Shown: piece after piece, positions 15,504-25,201 of the stretch
How the letters are laid out: each line of letters opens with the position of its first letter
How positions within the stretch are numbered: the stretch's first letter is position 1
Assembly: GCA_965222695.1 (NCBI GenBank)
Contig: OZ244967.1
Coordinates: forward strand, 3,472,001-3,536,000
DNA length: 64,000 nucleotides
Direction of reading: 5' to 3'
From: UBA7957 sp965222695
GTDB lineage: Bacteria; Pseudomonadota; Gammaproteobacteria; Granulosicoccales; Granulosicoccaceae
The notes under the pieces: model-generated
The model's database searches: none
Told to the model about the DNA's origin: nothing
Seen by the model: the letters and a program-made list of their open reading frames with translations, nothing else
Translations under genes and position numbers: made by a program

Positions 15504-16958
15504 ATGAATCTTATACCAGTAATCTTGTGTGGTGGCTCAGGAACCCGATTATGGCCACTTTCACGCAAAAGCTATCCCAAACAATTTCTATCGCTTGCGA
15601 GTGAAAAATCGCTGTTTCAGGATACTTTGACACGAGCAACGATAGTGTCAGATGCAGAAGCCATAGTAATTACAAACAATGACTACCGCTTCTTAGCCGC
15701 TGAGCAGATTAAACAATCTGAACCTGAATCATCAGTCGGCGAAATCATTCTAGAACCAGACGCCAAAAATACGGCACCTGCTATTGCAGTGGCGGCACTT
15801 AAGGCATTAAATCACAATAAAAGGGGTTCTCCTTATTTGCTGGTGATGCCTGCAGATCATGCCATAGTAAACACTCAGGCATTTATAGAATCCGTTCAGC
15901 AAGCGAAGTCAGCTGCACAGAAAGGCAAGTTGGTGACCTTTGGTATCGTACCTGACAAGCCTGAAACCGGTTACGGCTATATTCAATCAGCTACCATTAA
16001 TACCGATAGCTCAGCTCTAGCTGTAAAACAGTTTGTTGAAAAACCAGAACTGAAAACCGCAAAAAAATACCTGGAAGAAGGTAATTACTTCTGGAATAGC
16101 GGCATATTTCTATTTCGAGCTGAACGTTATATCGAAGAGCTCGAAAAGCATAACCCGGAAATGGTCAATGCCTGTAAAGCAGCCATATACAATGGAAAAC
16201 AGGATCTGGACTTTTTTAGGCTTGAACAAGAATCGTTTTCCGCTTGTCCTGAAGACTCTATTGACTATGCCGTCATGGAAAAATCGAATGATGTTGTGGT
16301 AGTGCCTTTGAATGCGGGATGGAGTGACATTGGTTCATGGTCTGCACTAGCTGAAGTTCACACCTCTGATACTCATGGAAATGTCGGCAAAGGAGACACT
16401 CTCTTACTCAAAAGCAAAAACTGCTACGTTCATAGCGAGAAAAAACTAGTTACAACACTAGGCGTGGAGGATCTCGTTATTGTAGACACTCCAGATGCTC
16501 TATTAGTCGCAAACAAGGATAAAGTACAAGACGTAAAACAAATCGTTAGAGAGCTTGAACGTGAAGAACGTGAAGTAGCTACATCCCACCGAGAAACATA
16601 TCGCCCCTGGGGAAAATACGACTCAGTTGATAAAGGGCAGCGATTTCAGGTCAAGAGAATTACCGTCAATCCGGGTGAAACTCTCTCATTACAAAAACAC
16701 TATCATCGGGCAGAGCATTGGATTGTAGTATCAGGCATTGCAGAAGTAACACGTGATGAAGATACTTTTAATATATCTGAAAATGAATCTGTATACATTC
16801 CACTCGGCGCTGTACACCGTTTATCCAATCCAGGGAAAATTCCCTTGGAACTGATCGAAGTTCAATCTGGTAGCTATCTCGGGGAAGATGACATAATCCG
16901 ACTGGATGATAACTATGGTAGAAAAAAAATACGACCAGTTAATGTCGTGAATATGTAG
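15504..16958 (+). CDS. manC: Mannose-1-phosphate guanylyltransferase / mannose-6-phosphate isomerase
   Basis: Bifunctional type II enzyme giving GDP-mannose. The N-terminal nucleotidyltransferase shows PVILCGGSGTRLWPLSRKSYPKQFL, MPADHAI and GYGYIQ with FVEKP. The C-terminal cupin isomerase shows RPWGKYDSVD, FQVKRITVNPG, LSLQKHYHRAEHW and YIPLGAVHRLSNPG with its metal-binding His and Glu residues. The ATG at 15504 fits the family N-terminus; the reading frame extends upstream to 15447 without similarity. The product has 484 residues. It is the first gene of a plus-strand run (manC, wecB, glycosyltransferase, sulfotransferase fusion) that is clearly more AT-rich than the capsule genes before it. 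Confidence 0.93.
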   Translation: MNLIPVILCGGSGTRLWPLSRKSYPKQFLSLASEKSLFQDTLTRATIVSDAEAIVITNNDYRFLAAEQIKQSEPESSVGEIILEPDAKNTAPAIAVAALKALNHNKRGSPYLLVMPADHAIVNTQAFIESVQQAKSAAQKGKLVTFGIVPDKPETGYGYIQSATINTDSSALAVKQFVEKPELKTAKKYLEEGNYFWNSGIFLFRAERYIEELEKHNPEMVNACKAAIYNGKQDLDFFRLEQESFSACPEDSIDYAVMEKSNDVVVVPLNAGWSDIGSWSALAEVHTSDTHGNVGKGDTLLLKSKNCYVHSEKKLVTTLGVEDLVIVDTPDALLVANKDKVQDVKQIVRELEREEREVATSHRETYRPWGKYDSVDKGQRFQVKRITVNPGETLSLQKHYHRAEHWIVVSGIAEVTRDEDTFNISENESVYIPLGAVHRLSNPGKIPLELIEVQSGSYLGEDDIIRLDDNYGRKKIRPVNVVNM

Positions 16959-16999
16959 GCGTTAATTTTTAATGTAAATTAAAAATAGGAAGTTAAAAA

Positions 17000-18139
17000 T
17001 TGAAAGTTTTAATACTAATTGGAACACGTCCCGAGGCTATCAAGCTTGCGCCACTTAAAATCGAACTGGATTCCAAACCAGAAGTAGAGTCTATTATATG
17101 CGTAACCGGTCAGCATCGAAAAATGATAGATCAGCCACTTCAGGTATTTGGTATCACACCAGACTACGATCTCAATATAATGACGAAACAACAAACACTA
17201 TCAGAACTGACAGCAAAGCTTATTTCTGAACTTGATAGCATACTTAGAAAAGAAAAACCCGATGTTGTCATAGTTCAAGGAGACACGACTACGGCATTAT
17301 GTGGTGCTATTTCAGCCTTTTATCACAAAATTTCTGTAGCCCATGTTGAAGCCGGACTTCGAACTGGAAACAAATTCTCACCTTTTCCCGAAGAAACAAA
17401 TAGGTGCCTGATCAGTAAGATGGCAGATTATCATTTCGCGCCAACAATTAATGCAAAAAACGCACTTTTACAAGAAGGCATTACTCAAGGAATTTCAGTT
17501 TCAGGAAATACAGTTATAGATTCATTAAAATGGGTTCAAAAGCAACTTAACAAGCGAAAAATTGAACCTCCTAAAGAACTAAAGAGCAAATTAGATAACA
17601 AACGAATAATACTCATAACCGGACATCGAAGAGAAAGTTTTGGCGAAGGATTTTTAAATATTTGTAGTGCCGTTAGAAATTTTGCCGATGAAAGAAATGA
17701 CATACAGTTTGTATATCCCGTGCATCTAAACCCTAATGTCAGAAAATCGGTTGAAACAATACTGAGTAATCATCCTAGAATTCACCTCATAGATCCATTG
17801 TCTTATACAGATTTTATATGGCTTATGAACAGGTCTGAAATAATATTGACTGATTCAGGAGGCGTGCAAGAGGAAGCACCATCACTCGGTAAACCCGTAT
17901 TAGTTATGCGCGAAAACACAGAACGACCGGAAGGTGTGGAAGCAGGAAACGCCGTTCTTGTGGGGACAGATAAAAATAAAATCCATTCAATGCTTAATGA
18001 ACTTTTAGATAACAAGAATCGATACGATCAAATGACATCTAGATCAAATCCATATGGGGATGGTAATGCATCAAAAAGAATCATTGAATCTTTAATTAAC
18101 GATTTTACCAGCCGCTCTGGTTTAAATAATGCGGCTTGA
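17000..18139 (+). CDS. wecB: UDP-N-acetylglucosamine 2-epimerase (non-hydrolysing)
   Basis: Converts UDP-GlcNAc to UDP-ManNAc for surface polysaccharide synthesis. The 379 residues carry GTRPEAIKLAPL, CVTGQHRKMIDQ, VVIVQGDTTTALCGA, HVEAGLRTGN, FPEETNRCLISKMAD, ITGHRRESFG and LTDSGGVQEEAPSLGKPVLVMRENTERPE, all diagnostic. The start is TTG at 17000 with AGGAAG 7 bases upstream. It lies 41 bases after manC and 37 before the next gene. The expected partner wecC (UDP-ManNAc dehydrogenase) is absent, so ManNAc itself may be the sugar used. Confidence 0.95.
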   Translation: MKVLILIGTRPEAIKLAPLKIELDSKPEVESIICVTGQHRKMIDQPLQVFGITPDYDLNIMTKQQTLSELTAKLISELDSILRKEKPDVVIVQGDTTTALCGAISAFYHKISVAHVEAGLRTGNKFSPFPEETNRCLISKMADYHFAPTINAKNALLQEGITQGISVSGNTVIDSLKWVQKQLNKRKIEPPKELKSKLDNKRIILITGHRRESFGEGFLNICSAVRNFADERNDIQFVYPVHLNPNVRKSVETILSNHPRIHLIDPLSYTDFIWLMNRSEIILTDSGGVQEEAPSLGKPVLVMRENTERPEGVEAGNAVLVGTDKNKIHSMLNELLDNKNRYDQMTSRSNPYGDGNASKRIIESLINDFTSRSGLNNAA

Positions 18140-18176
18140 CGAGCTTTTTGAAACTACAATCGGATAACACACCAAG

Positions 18177-20513
18177 ATGGAAAATAATAAATCAAGAAGG
18201 TTAGATGATAACTCTCTAGATTCCGGCAGTGATATTAACAATATTACTGCCGAATCCAAAAAACTTAAACCCGCTGATGAGCTATTTATTAGTCGTGCTG
18301 AACTGAAGAAAGCCAACAGTCAACTAGAAATTGCTGGTCATAAGCTCAGCGCTATTTCTATAGCTTATAAGCAGCTGGCTGAAAAATACAACGAAACTGT
18401 GACACAATTTGAAAGCGACAGTAATAGTATCATTGCGCCCGCTTCCCTGGCATTACGGAATACCATAACAAAACTCCCAGTCCCTCAAGAGATTAAGAAG
18501 GCCGCTGACAGGCTTGTTCAGAAAAACCTCAGCTCCAATAAGTACAAAAAGCTATACGTACCGGATTTAAAGCGCAATGACGTGTTAGTCAGTCAGCCCG
18601 TGAATCCTGCAACTAAACATTCAGATGTTTTTATTTTTTCTATCATAAACTGGAATTTCAGAACGCAACGCCCGCAGCATATAGCGAAAGAGCTGTCAAG
18701 CAATCACCGGGTATTTTTTGTGGAAATGGAGACTTCAGCTACCGGCCTTGAAATAAACGAGATCTCCAAGAATCTTTATTGTATTAGACTACCTGCAAAG
18801 AATTCAGGATTTGGCCATCCTTACACGAGTGATTTGTCTCCCCTCGAAAGAAAGGGTTGGGTTAAAAACATTCACGAGCTATGCGATCTTGTGAAAGCCA
18901 CATCCACCAAACAAGTAATAATACAACATCCATGGTGGTGGCAAATACTAAAATCTTTGCCACCCGATTTCGTGCTCAATTTTGATTGTATGGATGACAT
19001 ATCGGGATTTAACAATACCGAAGATTTTATTTTAGAGCTTGAGCACGATATGCTTGTGAAAAGCAACCGCGTTGTTGTCTCTTCACAAACACTGTACGAC
19101 AAATATTCCTCCTTAAGATCAGATTTACATCTGGTTCGAAATGGTTGTGAGGAAACTCATTTTGACAGCAGAAACAATAACGTCGTACCGCAATTTTTAG
19201 CTGTTACAGGATTTAAAAAAGAAAGTGGGCAAATTGATGTTGGTTATGTCGGTGCTATTGCTGAGTGGTTTGATGCAGAATTGATTCGAGATATTGCAGC
19301 TAAAAACCCTGACATGAAATTTCATTTATGCGGAGGAGTCTCGGCACCCGAGAAAAAGAAAATAGAACAGCTGGATAATATCGTCTTTTACGGTGAAATC
19401 CCCTACGATCAGGTACCGAATTTTATTACCCAAATGGATGTGATGACTATTCCCTTCCAGTTGCTGCCAATCATTCAAGCTTGTGACCCGGTCAAAATGT
19501 ATGAGTACTCAGCCATGGGCAAACCAACTGTTGCCACCGAAATGCCTGAACTCCAGCGAGCGAAAGAAATTGTTTATATGGCCAATGACGCAGAGTCCTT
19601 TGCCACCCAAATCCGTACAGCATTTGTAGAGAATAAAGCGGATACAAACAGGTCTAAACTGATCCAATTTGCATTGGACAATACATGGAAGAAGAGAGCA
19701 GACTCATTTCGATCCCATATCAGCGAGTTCCCGTTGGTTACAGTAGTAGTTTTAGCCTATGGAGATACTTCCTGGACTACCGGCACTGTGCATTCGATCT
19801 ACGATAATGGGAGCAACTATCCTAACTTGGAAGTACTTATAGTCGACAATGGTTCTGACGAAGAATCACTTGTTACTTTAAGGGGTATTGCGCAACAGCA
19901 CAAAAACGCACGTCTTATTGAAAACGGAGCAAATCTGGGTTTTGCCAAAGGCAATAATGTCGGTATTGATGCGGCTTCGGGAGACTATATATTACTTCTG
20001 AACAACGATACTTACTTAGCTCCCGGGGCTATTCATTCAATGGTATCTCATCTGCAAAATAATCCTGAAATAGGATTAGTAGGGCCATTAACAAACAATA
20101 TCGGTAATGAAGCAAAACTCTTTGTAGAATATCCTGATATCTGCACTATGCAGAGCAAGTGTTGTGATTGGCTGGATGGATACAGAGGGGACTTTACTTC
20201 ACTCAATACCCTGGCGTACTTTGCTGTAATGATGCGTAAATCCGACATCTCAATATTCGGCAAGTTATCTGAGGACTATGGTCAGGGTATGTTTGAGGAC
20301 GATGATCATTGCCAGGAAATTCGCAAAAATGGCTTTATCTGTGCATTGGCTGAAGATGCTTTTGTTCATCACCATCTCTCTGCAACTTTTTCAACCATTG
20401 GCGAGGAAAAAAAGAAAACTCTGTTTGAAAGAAATAAGGCAATATACGAGAAAAAGTGGGGTGCATGGATACCACACACTTACAGAACCGAGAGACCCGA
20501 TCCTATCTGGTAA
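18177..20513 (+). CDS. Two-domain glycosyltransferase (GT4-like plus GT2)
   Basis: 778 residues with three parts. Residues 1 to about 110 are polar and helical, with coiled-coil character (ELKKANSQLEIAGHKLSAISIAY). Residues about 140-510 resemble a GT-B enzyme: NWNFRTQRPQHIAKEL, VLNFDCMDDISGF, VGYVGAIAEWFDAEL, KMYEYSAMGKPTVATEMPEL. From about 517 a GT2 fold begins with FPLVTVVVLAYGD, then EVLIVDNGSDEESL, NLGFAKGNNVGI and LLLNNDTYLAPGA, the DxD-type donor site. A single polypeptide could therefore add two sugars in succession. No membrane segment is apparent. Its neighbours are wecB and a sulfotransferase fusion. Confidence 0.85.
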   Translation: MENNKSRRLDDNSLDSGSDINNITAESKKLKPADELFISRAELKKANSQLEIAGHKLSAISIAYKQLAEKYNETVTQFESDSNSIIAPASLALRNTITKLPVPQEIKKAADRLVQKNLSSNKYKKLYVPDLKRNDVLVSQPVNPATKHSDVFIFSIINWNFRTQRPQHIAKELSSNHRVFFVEMETSATGLEINEISKNLYCIRLPAKNSGFGHPYTSDLSPLERKGWVKNIHELCDLVKATSTKQVIIQHPWWWQILKSLPPDFVLNFDCMDDISGFNNTEDFILELEHDMLVKSNRVVVSSQTLYDKYSSLRSDLHLVRNGCEETHFDSRNNNVVPQFLAVTGFKKESGQIDVGYVGAIAEWFDAELIRDIAAKNPDMKFHLCGGVSAPEKKKIEQLDNIVFYGEIPYDQVPNFITQMDVMTIPFQLLPIIQACDPVKMYEYSAMGKPTVATEMPELQRAKEIVYMANDAESFATQIRTAFVENKADTNRSKLIQFALDNTWKKRADSFRSHISEFPLVTVVVLAYGDTSWTTGTVHSIYDNGSNYPNLEVLIVDNGSDEESLVTLRGIAQQHKNARLIENGANLGFAKGNNVGIDAASGDYILLLNNDTYLAPGAIHSMVSHLQNNPEIGLVGPLTNNIGNEAKLFVEYPDICTMQSKCCDWLDGYRGDFTSLNTLAYFAVMMRKSDISIFGKLSEDYGQGMFEDDDHCQEIRKNGFICALAEDAFVHHHLSATFSTIGEEKKKTLFERNKAIYEKKWGAWIPHTYRTERPDPIW

Positions 20514-20571
20514 TCTTTCAAATATAATGACCGGAAATTAATAATTTTAAGATTAACGTTGGAATAGATTA

Positions 20572-22518
20572 ATGGATCGAAGATTAATAATGCACGTTGG
20601 TACCGAGAAAACCGGTACATCGTCCATTCAAAAATATTTATGGACAAACCGAGACAGCTTAAAAGAAAAAGGATGGCTGTATTTGGATGCACTCGGACCC
20701 GGTCCTAATATTAAACTTACCGCGTGCGCGTTAGAGTTCAATCCAAATTCACCTGTACTTAAATCATTGGGAATACACACAGCGGAAGACTTAAAAAAGC
20801 ATAGTGCCCAACTGCACAGTACAATTGAAAATGAAATTGCACAGGAAAATCCCAATACTATACTAATCAGCGATGAACACTTAAATGTTCATCTAAAAAG
20901 TCAGAGTGAACTTGCGAATATCCGTCAGTATTTCCCCAGAACCCATGTCGACAAGATCATCATCTATCTGCGTAAACAAGAACGATTTTTAGAGAGTATT
21001 TTAAGTGAAGGGATTAAAAATCAGTCTATACCTAACATTGGCAAAGGTAAACCAGATTCATTTCTGGATCAGTTTGGGTTCTTTCAAAATAAAATTCCGT
21101 ACAGATTTGATTATCTCCGAATCATCGAGAACTTGACAAAAAGTTTTCCTGAAGCTGTACTACAAGTTAGAGCTTATAAAACAGATATTGAATCATTTGA
21201 CGCAGTATCTGATTTTGTTGAAGCTGTTGAACTCCCTATTTCAAGCCCACAGTTGAATGGGTTTAGAGAAAATCGATCGATTCCTGGCAGATTGATGCAA
21301 TCTTTACTTCAAGTTGGTTTTTATTCAAATCAGTTACACGATGCTAATTTTAAGAAAAACTGGCGAAGAATTATTTCTGAGGCATCTATTGCATTCCCGG
21401 GGTTGCCATTTCGGATGAGCGAAAAAGATTCGAAACTACTTTTCGATAGATTTGACGAACAAAATAAAATTCTCTCTGAGAAATACCCTCATCTTCAGCC
21501 AATCCTGTACAAAGAATCTGAAAAAAGTAATTCGAATGTAAGCTTAGCAGAGGATCAGGTGACTGTTTCGGAATTATTCGATGCGGTCGAACATATAATA
21601 CCCAAAAACTCTTTAAATACCATTGCTCAAATAAAAGCCATGAGCAAAGTGGAGCAAAATAACATGAATTGTGTTTCTACGCCTTTTGATTCAAACAAAG
21701 AAACTACCGCTCAAACTGCAATACACTTAAAAGATGTCGATTCCGAAAATTACGACGCCAACACCATTGTTAAGGCAACCTGTCCAATCTGTGGCGGGGT
21801 CTATGATCTCGATATTACAAAAGAATATAGGGAAGGTCCCCTTTGTACTCATTGCGGGGCCTCAGGCAGAAGCTCAGCTATTGTCCATACTGTTTGCCAA
21901 ATAGCCTTCGGAAATGACACACCGCTTTGCCAACAATCTCCAGCGAAAGATTTTAAGTTGGTTGGATTGTCCGATGGCCCTAAATACGCACCGCTACTCG
22001 CAGAAAAGTTTGACTACACGAATACGTTCTATCATAAAGAACCGTATTTGGATATTTCTTCCCCGGATGAAACACACCATAACCGCTACGATCTGCTGAT
22101 TTCTACCGAAGTCTTTGAGCATGTCATAGGCGAACCACTGTCCCCTTTTTATGGCGCATTAGCCCTACTAAAGCCGGGTGGCTCTTTGGTTTTAACTGTT
22201 CCATTTGTTAACCAGGGTGAACACAAGCAGCACTATCCGGGTCTCGTTTCATATTCTTCCAGACAAACCGACGAAGGAAAATGGGTTGCTGATTTAGTAT
22301 TTGCCGATGGAACAAAATATACCGATGAGAATGCCAAATTCCACGGTGGCCCAGGCAAGACACTGGAAATCTGCCTGTTTACTCGAACCAGCTTACTGAA
22401 AGCGCTCGAGGATAGCGGATTCACAGATATAGAATTTCACGATAAAAATATTCCTGAAAGAGGTATTAATTGGGGTGCCCCTTCTCGACTGGTCACTGCG
22501 AAAAAACCTATAAATTAG
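20572..22518 (+). CDS. Sulfotransferase-methyltransferase fusion protein
   Basis: 648 residues. The N-terminal third resembles a PAPS-dependent sulfotransferase: MHVGTEKTGTSSIQKYLW is the 5'-phosphosulfate loop and KIIIYLRKQERFLESILSEG the 3'-phosphate-binding part. Around residues 400-425 two CxxC pairs (CPICGG and CTHCGASGR) look like a zinc ribbon. The final part reads as a class I methyltransferase (YDLLISTEVFEHVIGEP, LLKPGGSLVLTVPF). The glycine-rich SAM loop is not canonical. Such an enzyme could both sulfate and methylate the polysaccharide, which is inferred from domains and context. The gene is AT-rich like manC and wecB. Confidence 0.75.
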   Translation: MDRRLIMHVGTEKTGTSSIQKYLWTNRDSLKEKGWLYLDALGPGPNIKLTACALEFNPNSPVLKSLGIHTAEDLKKHSAQLHSTIENEIAQENPNTILISDEHLNVHLKSQSELANIRQYFPRTHVDKIIIYLRKQERFLESILSEGIKNQSIPNIGKGKPDSFLDQFGFFQNKIPYRFDYLRIIENLTKSFPEAVLQVRAYKTDIESFDAVSDFVEAVELPISSPQLNGFRENRSIPGRLMQSLLQVGFYSNQLHDANFKKNWRRIISEASIAFPGLPFRMSEKDSKLLFDRFDEQNKILSEKYPHLQPILYKESEKSNSNVSLAEDQVTVSELFDAVEHIIPKNSLNTIAQIKAMSKVEQNNMNCVSTPFDSNKETTAQTAIHLKDVDSENYDANTIVKATCPICGGVYDLDITKEYREGPLCTHCGASGRSSAIVHTVCQIAFGNDTPLCQQSPAKDFKLVGLSDGPKYAPLLAEKFDYTNTFYHKEPYLDISSPDETHHNRYDLLISTEVFEHVIGEPLSPFYGALALLKPGGSLVLTVPFVNQGEHKQHYPGLVSYSSRQTDEGKWVADLVFADGTKYTDENAKFHGGPGKTLEICLFTRTSLLKALEDSGFTDIEFHDKNIPERGINWGAPSRLVTAKKPIN

Positions 22519-22740
22519 CGGAAATATCTAAATTCATTAAATACAGTAGCTCTATTTTATAGGGTAAATACGAAAAGAGCGGATTATTCATATGCACCGG
22601 AACCATTAAATGAGCACGCAATTTCTTCAATTCGGAACAGCATGTTTTCACATCAGCTCAATAGTCTATAGATGCCAATAAACTCCTATTACTTTCATGC
22701 TCACCTTAATGAGAAATTTACATGTTGCTTCGAAGTTGCA

Positions 22741-24009
22741 CCAGGGCAACCGCATCAAAATCAGCTAATAATCAACCAGCTACTACACTCAGAGTTTCAA
22801 CGTTAACAGAGGCATTGGTGATAAGCCAACTACGCCACAACTTGAGCTGTGAGTATATATGGATTCAACTAACGTCGTTACCCTGCAATCGTGTTTAGAC
22901 CCACTGGAAGACCCACGGGTTGTCGAGCGCTGCAAACATAGTTTGCTTAACGTGGTTACCATGGCCATCTGCGCTATGATTTGTGGTGCTAATGACTGGG
23001 AGAATATCGCACTTTATGCACGCACCAAGCGTAATTTCTTCAAACAGTTCTTGGATCTCTCCAACGGCACACCCTCTGCAGACACATTTTCGCGTGTATT
23101 CTCAGTGTTAGATCCTGCGCAATTGGAAACTTGTTATCGTACATGGCTCCAACAAGTCGTTGATTTGAATGCGATTACACATATCGCAATCGACGGCAAA
23201 ACTATCCGACGCTCTCATGATAAAAAAGGGAACAAACCACCTCTGCACATAGTCAGCGCATTTGCTAGTGAGAATGGACTCGTTTTAAGCCAAGTCAAAA
23301 CAGAAGAAAAGTCCAACGAGATTACAGCGATACCGGATCTGCTGGATAAGTTAGTGCTCGACTCCAGTGTTGTCACTGTAGACGCCATGGGGTGTCAGCA
23401 CAAGATTGTCGAAAAAATTGTTGACCAAAATGCAGACTACACCATTGCCATAAAGGGTAACCAACCAAAATTAGAACAACAAATCACAGCCTGCTTCAGT
23501 GAACTGATGAGTTGCAATTTCAACGACCCTGGCGTGGACTTCTTTGAACAAATAGAGAAAAACAGAGGCCGTATGGAGATACGGCGATTGTGGTGCACTG
23601 AAGATCTCACTGCTATACCAGAAGCACAACTTTGGGAAAATGCCCGCTCGGTGGTTTTGATCGAATCAGTACGACGGGTTGATGAAGAAGAAACAGTGGA
23701 ACATCGCTATTATCTGTCAAGTTGTCCAGCCGATGCGAAGGGACATGCTGAAGTCATCAGAAAACACTGGGGTATAGAGAACAGCGTGCATTGGGTCTTA
23801 GACGTGACATTCAGGGAGGATGAGTCGCGAGTACGAAATCGAGTAAGTGCGGAAAACTTAAGCCTGCTTCGTAAAATCGCATTAAATACCGTCAAACAAG
23901 ACAAGACTAAAAAATGTAGCCAAAGGTCAAAACGCAATATCGCAGGTTGGGACGACAAATATCTTGCTGTATTGATAAAATCGTTGTTGGTTTGATGCGG
24001 TTGCCCTGG
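22741..24009 (+). mobile_element. Complete ISAs1-family insertion sequence
   Basis: A 1269-base element bounded by perfect 19-base inverted repeats: CCAGGGCAACCGCATCAAA at 22741 and its complement ending at 24009. An 8-base target duplication AAGTTGCA stands at 22733-22740 and again at 24010-24017. The transposase is intact. Complete ends and a clean duplication indicate a recent, simple transposition into the space between two sulfotransferase-type genes. Confidence 0.93.
22859..23995 (+). CDS. ISAs1-family transposase
   Basis: 378-residue DDE transposase, apparently full length. The N-terminal domain (LQSCLDPLEDPRVVERCKHS, MAICAMICGANDWENIALYA) is typical of ISAs1/H-repeat proteins. The catalytic part shows HIAIDGKTIRRSHDKKG, VVTVDAMGCQHKIVEKI, YTIAIKGNQPKLEQ and the Glu-containing HWGIENSVHWVLDVTFREDE. 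It lies inside perfect terminal repeats. No frameshift or stop interrupts it, so the element is probably active or was until recently. Confidence 0.95.
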   Translation: MDSTNVVTLQSCLDPLEDPRVVERCKHSLLNVVTMAICAMICGANDWENIALYARTKRNFFKQFLDLSNGTPSADTFSRVFSVLDPAQLETCYRTWLQQVVDLNAITHIAIDGKTIRRSHDKKGNKPPLHIVSAFASENGLVLSQVKTEEKSNEITAIPDLLDKLVLDSSVVTVDAMGCQHKIVEKIVDQNADYTIAIKGNQPKLEQQITACFSELMSCNFNDPGVDFFEQIEKNRGRMEIRRLWCTEDLTAIPEAQLWENARSVVLIESVRRVDEEETVEHRYYLSSCPADAKGHAEVIRKHWGIENSVHWVLDVTFREDESRVRNRVSAENLSLLRKIALNTVKQDKTKKCSQRSKRNIAGWDDKYLAVLIKSLLV

Positions 24010-24094
24010 AAGTTGCACATCTTCTAAAAAGTTTTTAGTTTGCAGCTTAATTGTTAATACTAATCTGAATGTATACCGATGAAGGGCGGTAGTT

Positions 24095-24412
24095 TTGAAT
24101 AATGATTGTTTACGGCAGGTCAATTCACAAGAACCTGCCAATACAAATACACAATTAGTAAATTCTGGATTCCATCGTAGTGGTACTTCTATGCTAGCCC
24201 AAATGCTTTGTAACGCAGGGGTAGAGCTAGGAGACAATTTGGCGCCTCCACAACCTAGCAACCCTGATGGTCATTTTGAAGATTTCGAAATAGTGCAACT
24301 TCATGATACTTTTCTTTATACAAATCAGACTGATTGGAAATATACTGGTCCAAATAATTTATCACTCTTGACAAATGATAGAGATAAACTTCGAAAGCTA
24401 GCAGCCTGTTGA
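24095..24412 (+). pseudogene. Sulfotransferase, truncated by an insertion sequence
   Basis: N-terminal piece of about 100 codons of a PAPS-dependent sulfotransferase. It shows the phosphosulfate loop SGFHRSGTSMLAQMLCNAG followed by PSNPDGHFEDFEIVQLHD, typical of the family. The homology stops near 24400, where the left end of an IS5-like element begins (GCAGCCTGTTGAAAAAGCCC), and the frame closes within the element. The rest of the gene is not found beyond the element. A decayed sulfotransferase C-terminus lies at 35840-36114, but on the opposite strand. Confidence 0.75.
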
Positions 24413-24464
24413 AAAAGCCCCATATAGGATAAAATTCAAATTAATACTACTTCGGTACCAAGTT

Positions 24465-24851
24465 ATGCGCGGTGAGTCTGATTCACAGGTCAACATGTTT
24501 AGCTACGTAAATCTTGAGTCAAGAATTCCTAACAATCATCCCATTCGAAAGATTCGTAGCATTATAGATAAAGCTTTGAATGATATCGATAGACAACTTG
24601 GCCAGATGTATGCCCAGGACGGGAGGCCATCCATACCCCCAGAGATGTTAATCAGAGCATCTTTGTTGCAGATTTTGTTTTCGATCCGCTCAGAGCGTCA
24701 ATTGTGTGAGCGCATGGATTATGATCTGATGTTTCGTTGGTTTGTCGGGCTTGGAATGGATGATCCTGTTTGGAACCATTCGACGTTTAGTAAAAACAGA
24801 ACACGGCTGATGGATTCGCAAATCGATCAGTGGCTATTTGAGGTGGTCTAA
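24465..24851 (+). pseudogene. IS5-like transposase, N-terminal half
   Basis: About 125 codons with the N-terminal domain of IS5-type transposases: MFSYVNLESRIPNNHPIRKI, MYAQDGRPSIPPEMLIRASL, QILFSIRSERQLCERMDYDL and FVGLGMDDPVWNHSTFSKNR. The real homology ends at about WLFE, then the frame enters the IS3 element and stops. The rest of the protein lies at 26103-26639 in the corresponding frame. Confidence 0.85.
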
Positions 24852-24904
24852 TGGTCATGTACACCTCAGTTAAGTAAGATTGACTTAACTGAGGAAGAGA
24901 ATCA

Positions 24905-25201
24905 ATGAAGACCCGAAAGAAGTACTCAAAAGAGTTTAAGCTGGACGCAGTGAGCCTGGTTCTGGAACAAGGTTATACCCGTAGAGAGGCGGCCAAGAGC
25001 CTAGACATCAATGAGCAGATGCTGGGACGGTGGGTGAAAGAACACCGAGAATCTGAGAATGGCCAAGCCTTCCGGGGCAATGGCAAGCTAACACCGGAGC
25101 AGGAAGAAATCAAACGACTGAAGGCGGAAAACAAACGCCTTGAGATGGAGAGAGATATCTTAAAAAAAGCGACGGCATTCTTTGCAGCAGAAACGAAATG
25201 A
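24905..25201 (+). CDS. IS3-family transposase OrfA
   Basis: 98-residue helix-turn-helix protein. It starts MKTRKKYSKEFKLDAVSLVL and holds the DNA-binding TRREAAKSLDINEQMLGRWVKEH. A leucine-zipper-like tail EEIKRLKAENKRLEMERDIL precedes KKATAFFA. A seven-A run followed by G at 25162-25169 is the likely minus-one frameshift site that yields the OrfAB fusion transposase. The stop overlaps the orfB start (ATGA). Confidence 0.93.
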   Translation: MKTRKKYSKEFKLDAVSLVLEQGYTRREAAKSLDINEQMLGRWVKEHRESENGQAFRGNGKLTPEQEEIKRLKAENKRLEMERDILKKATAFFAAETK

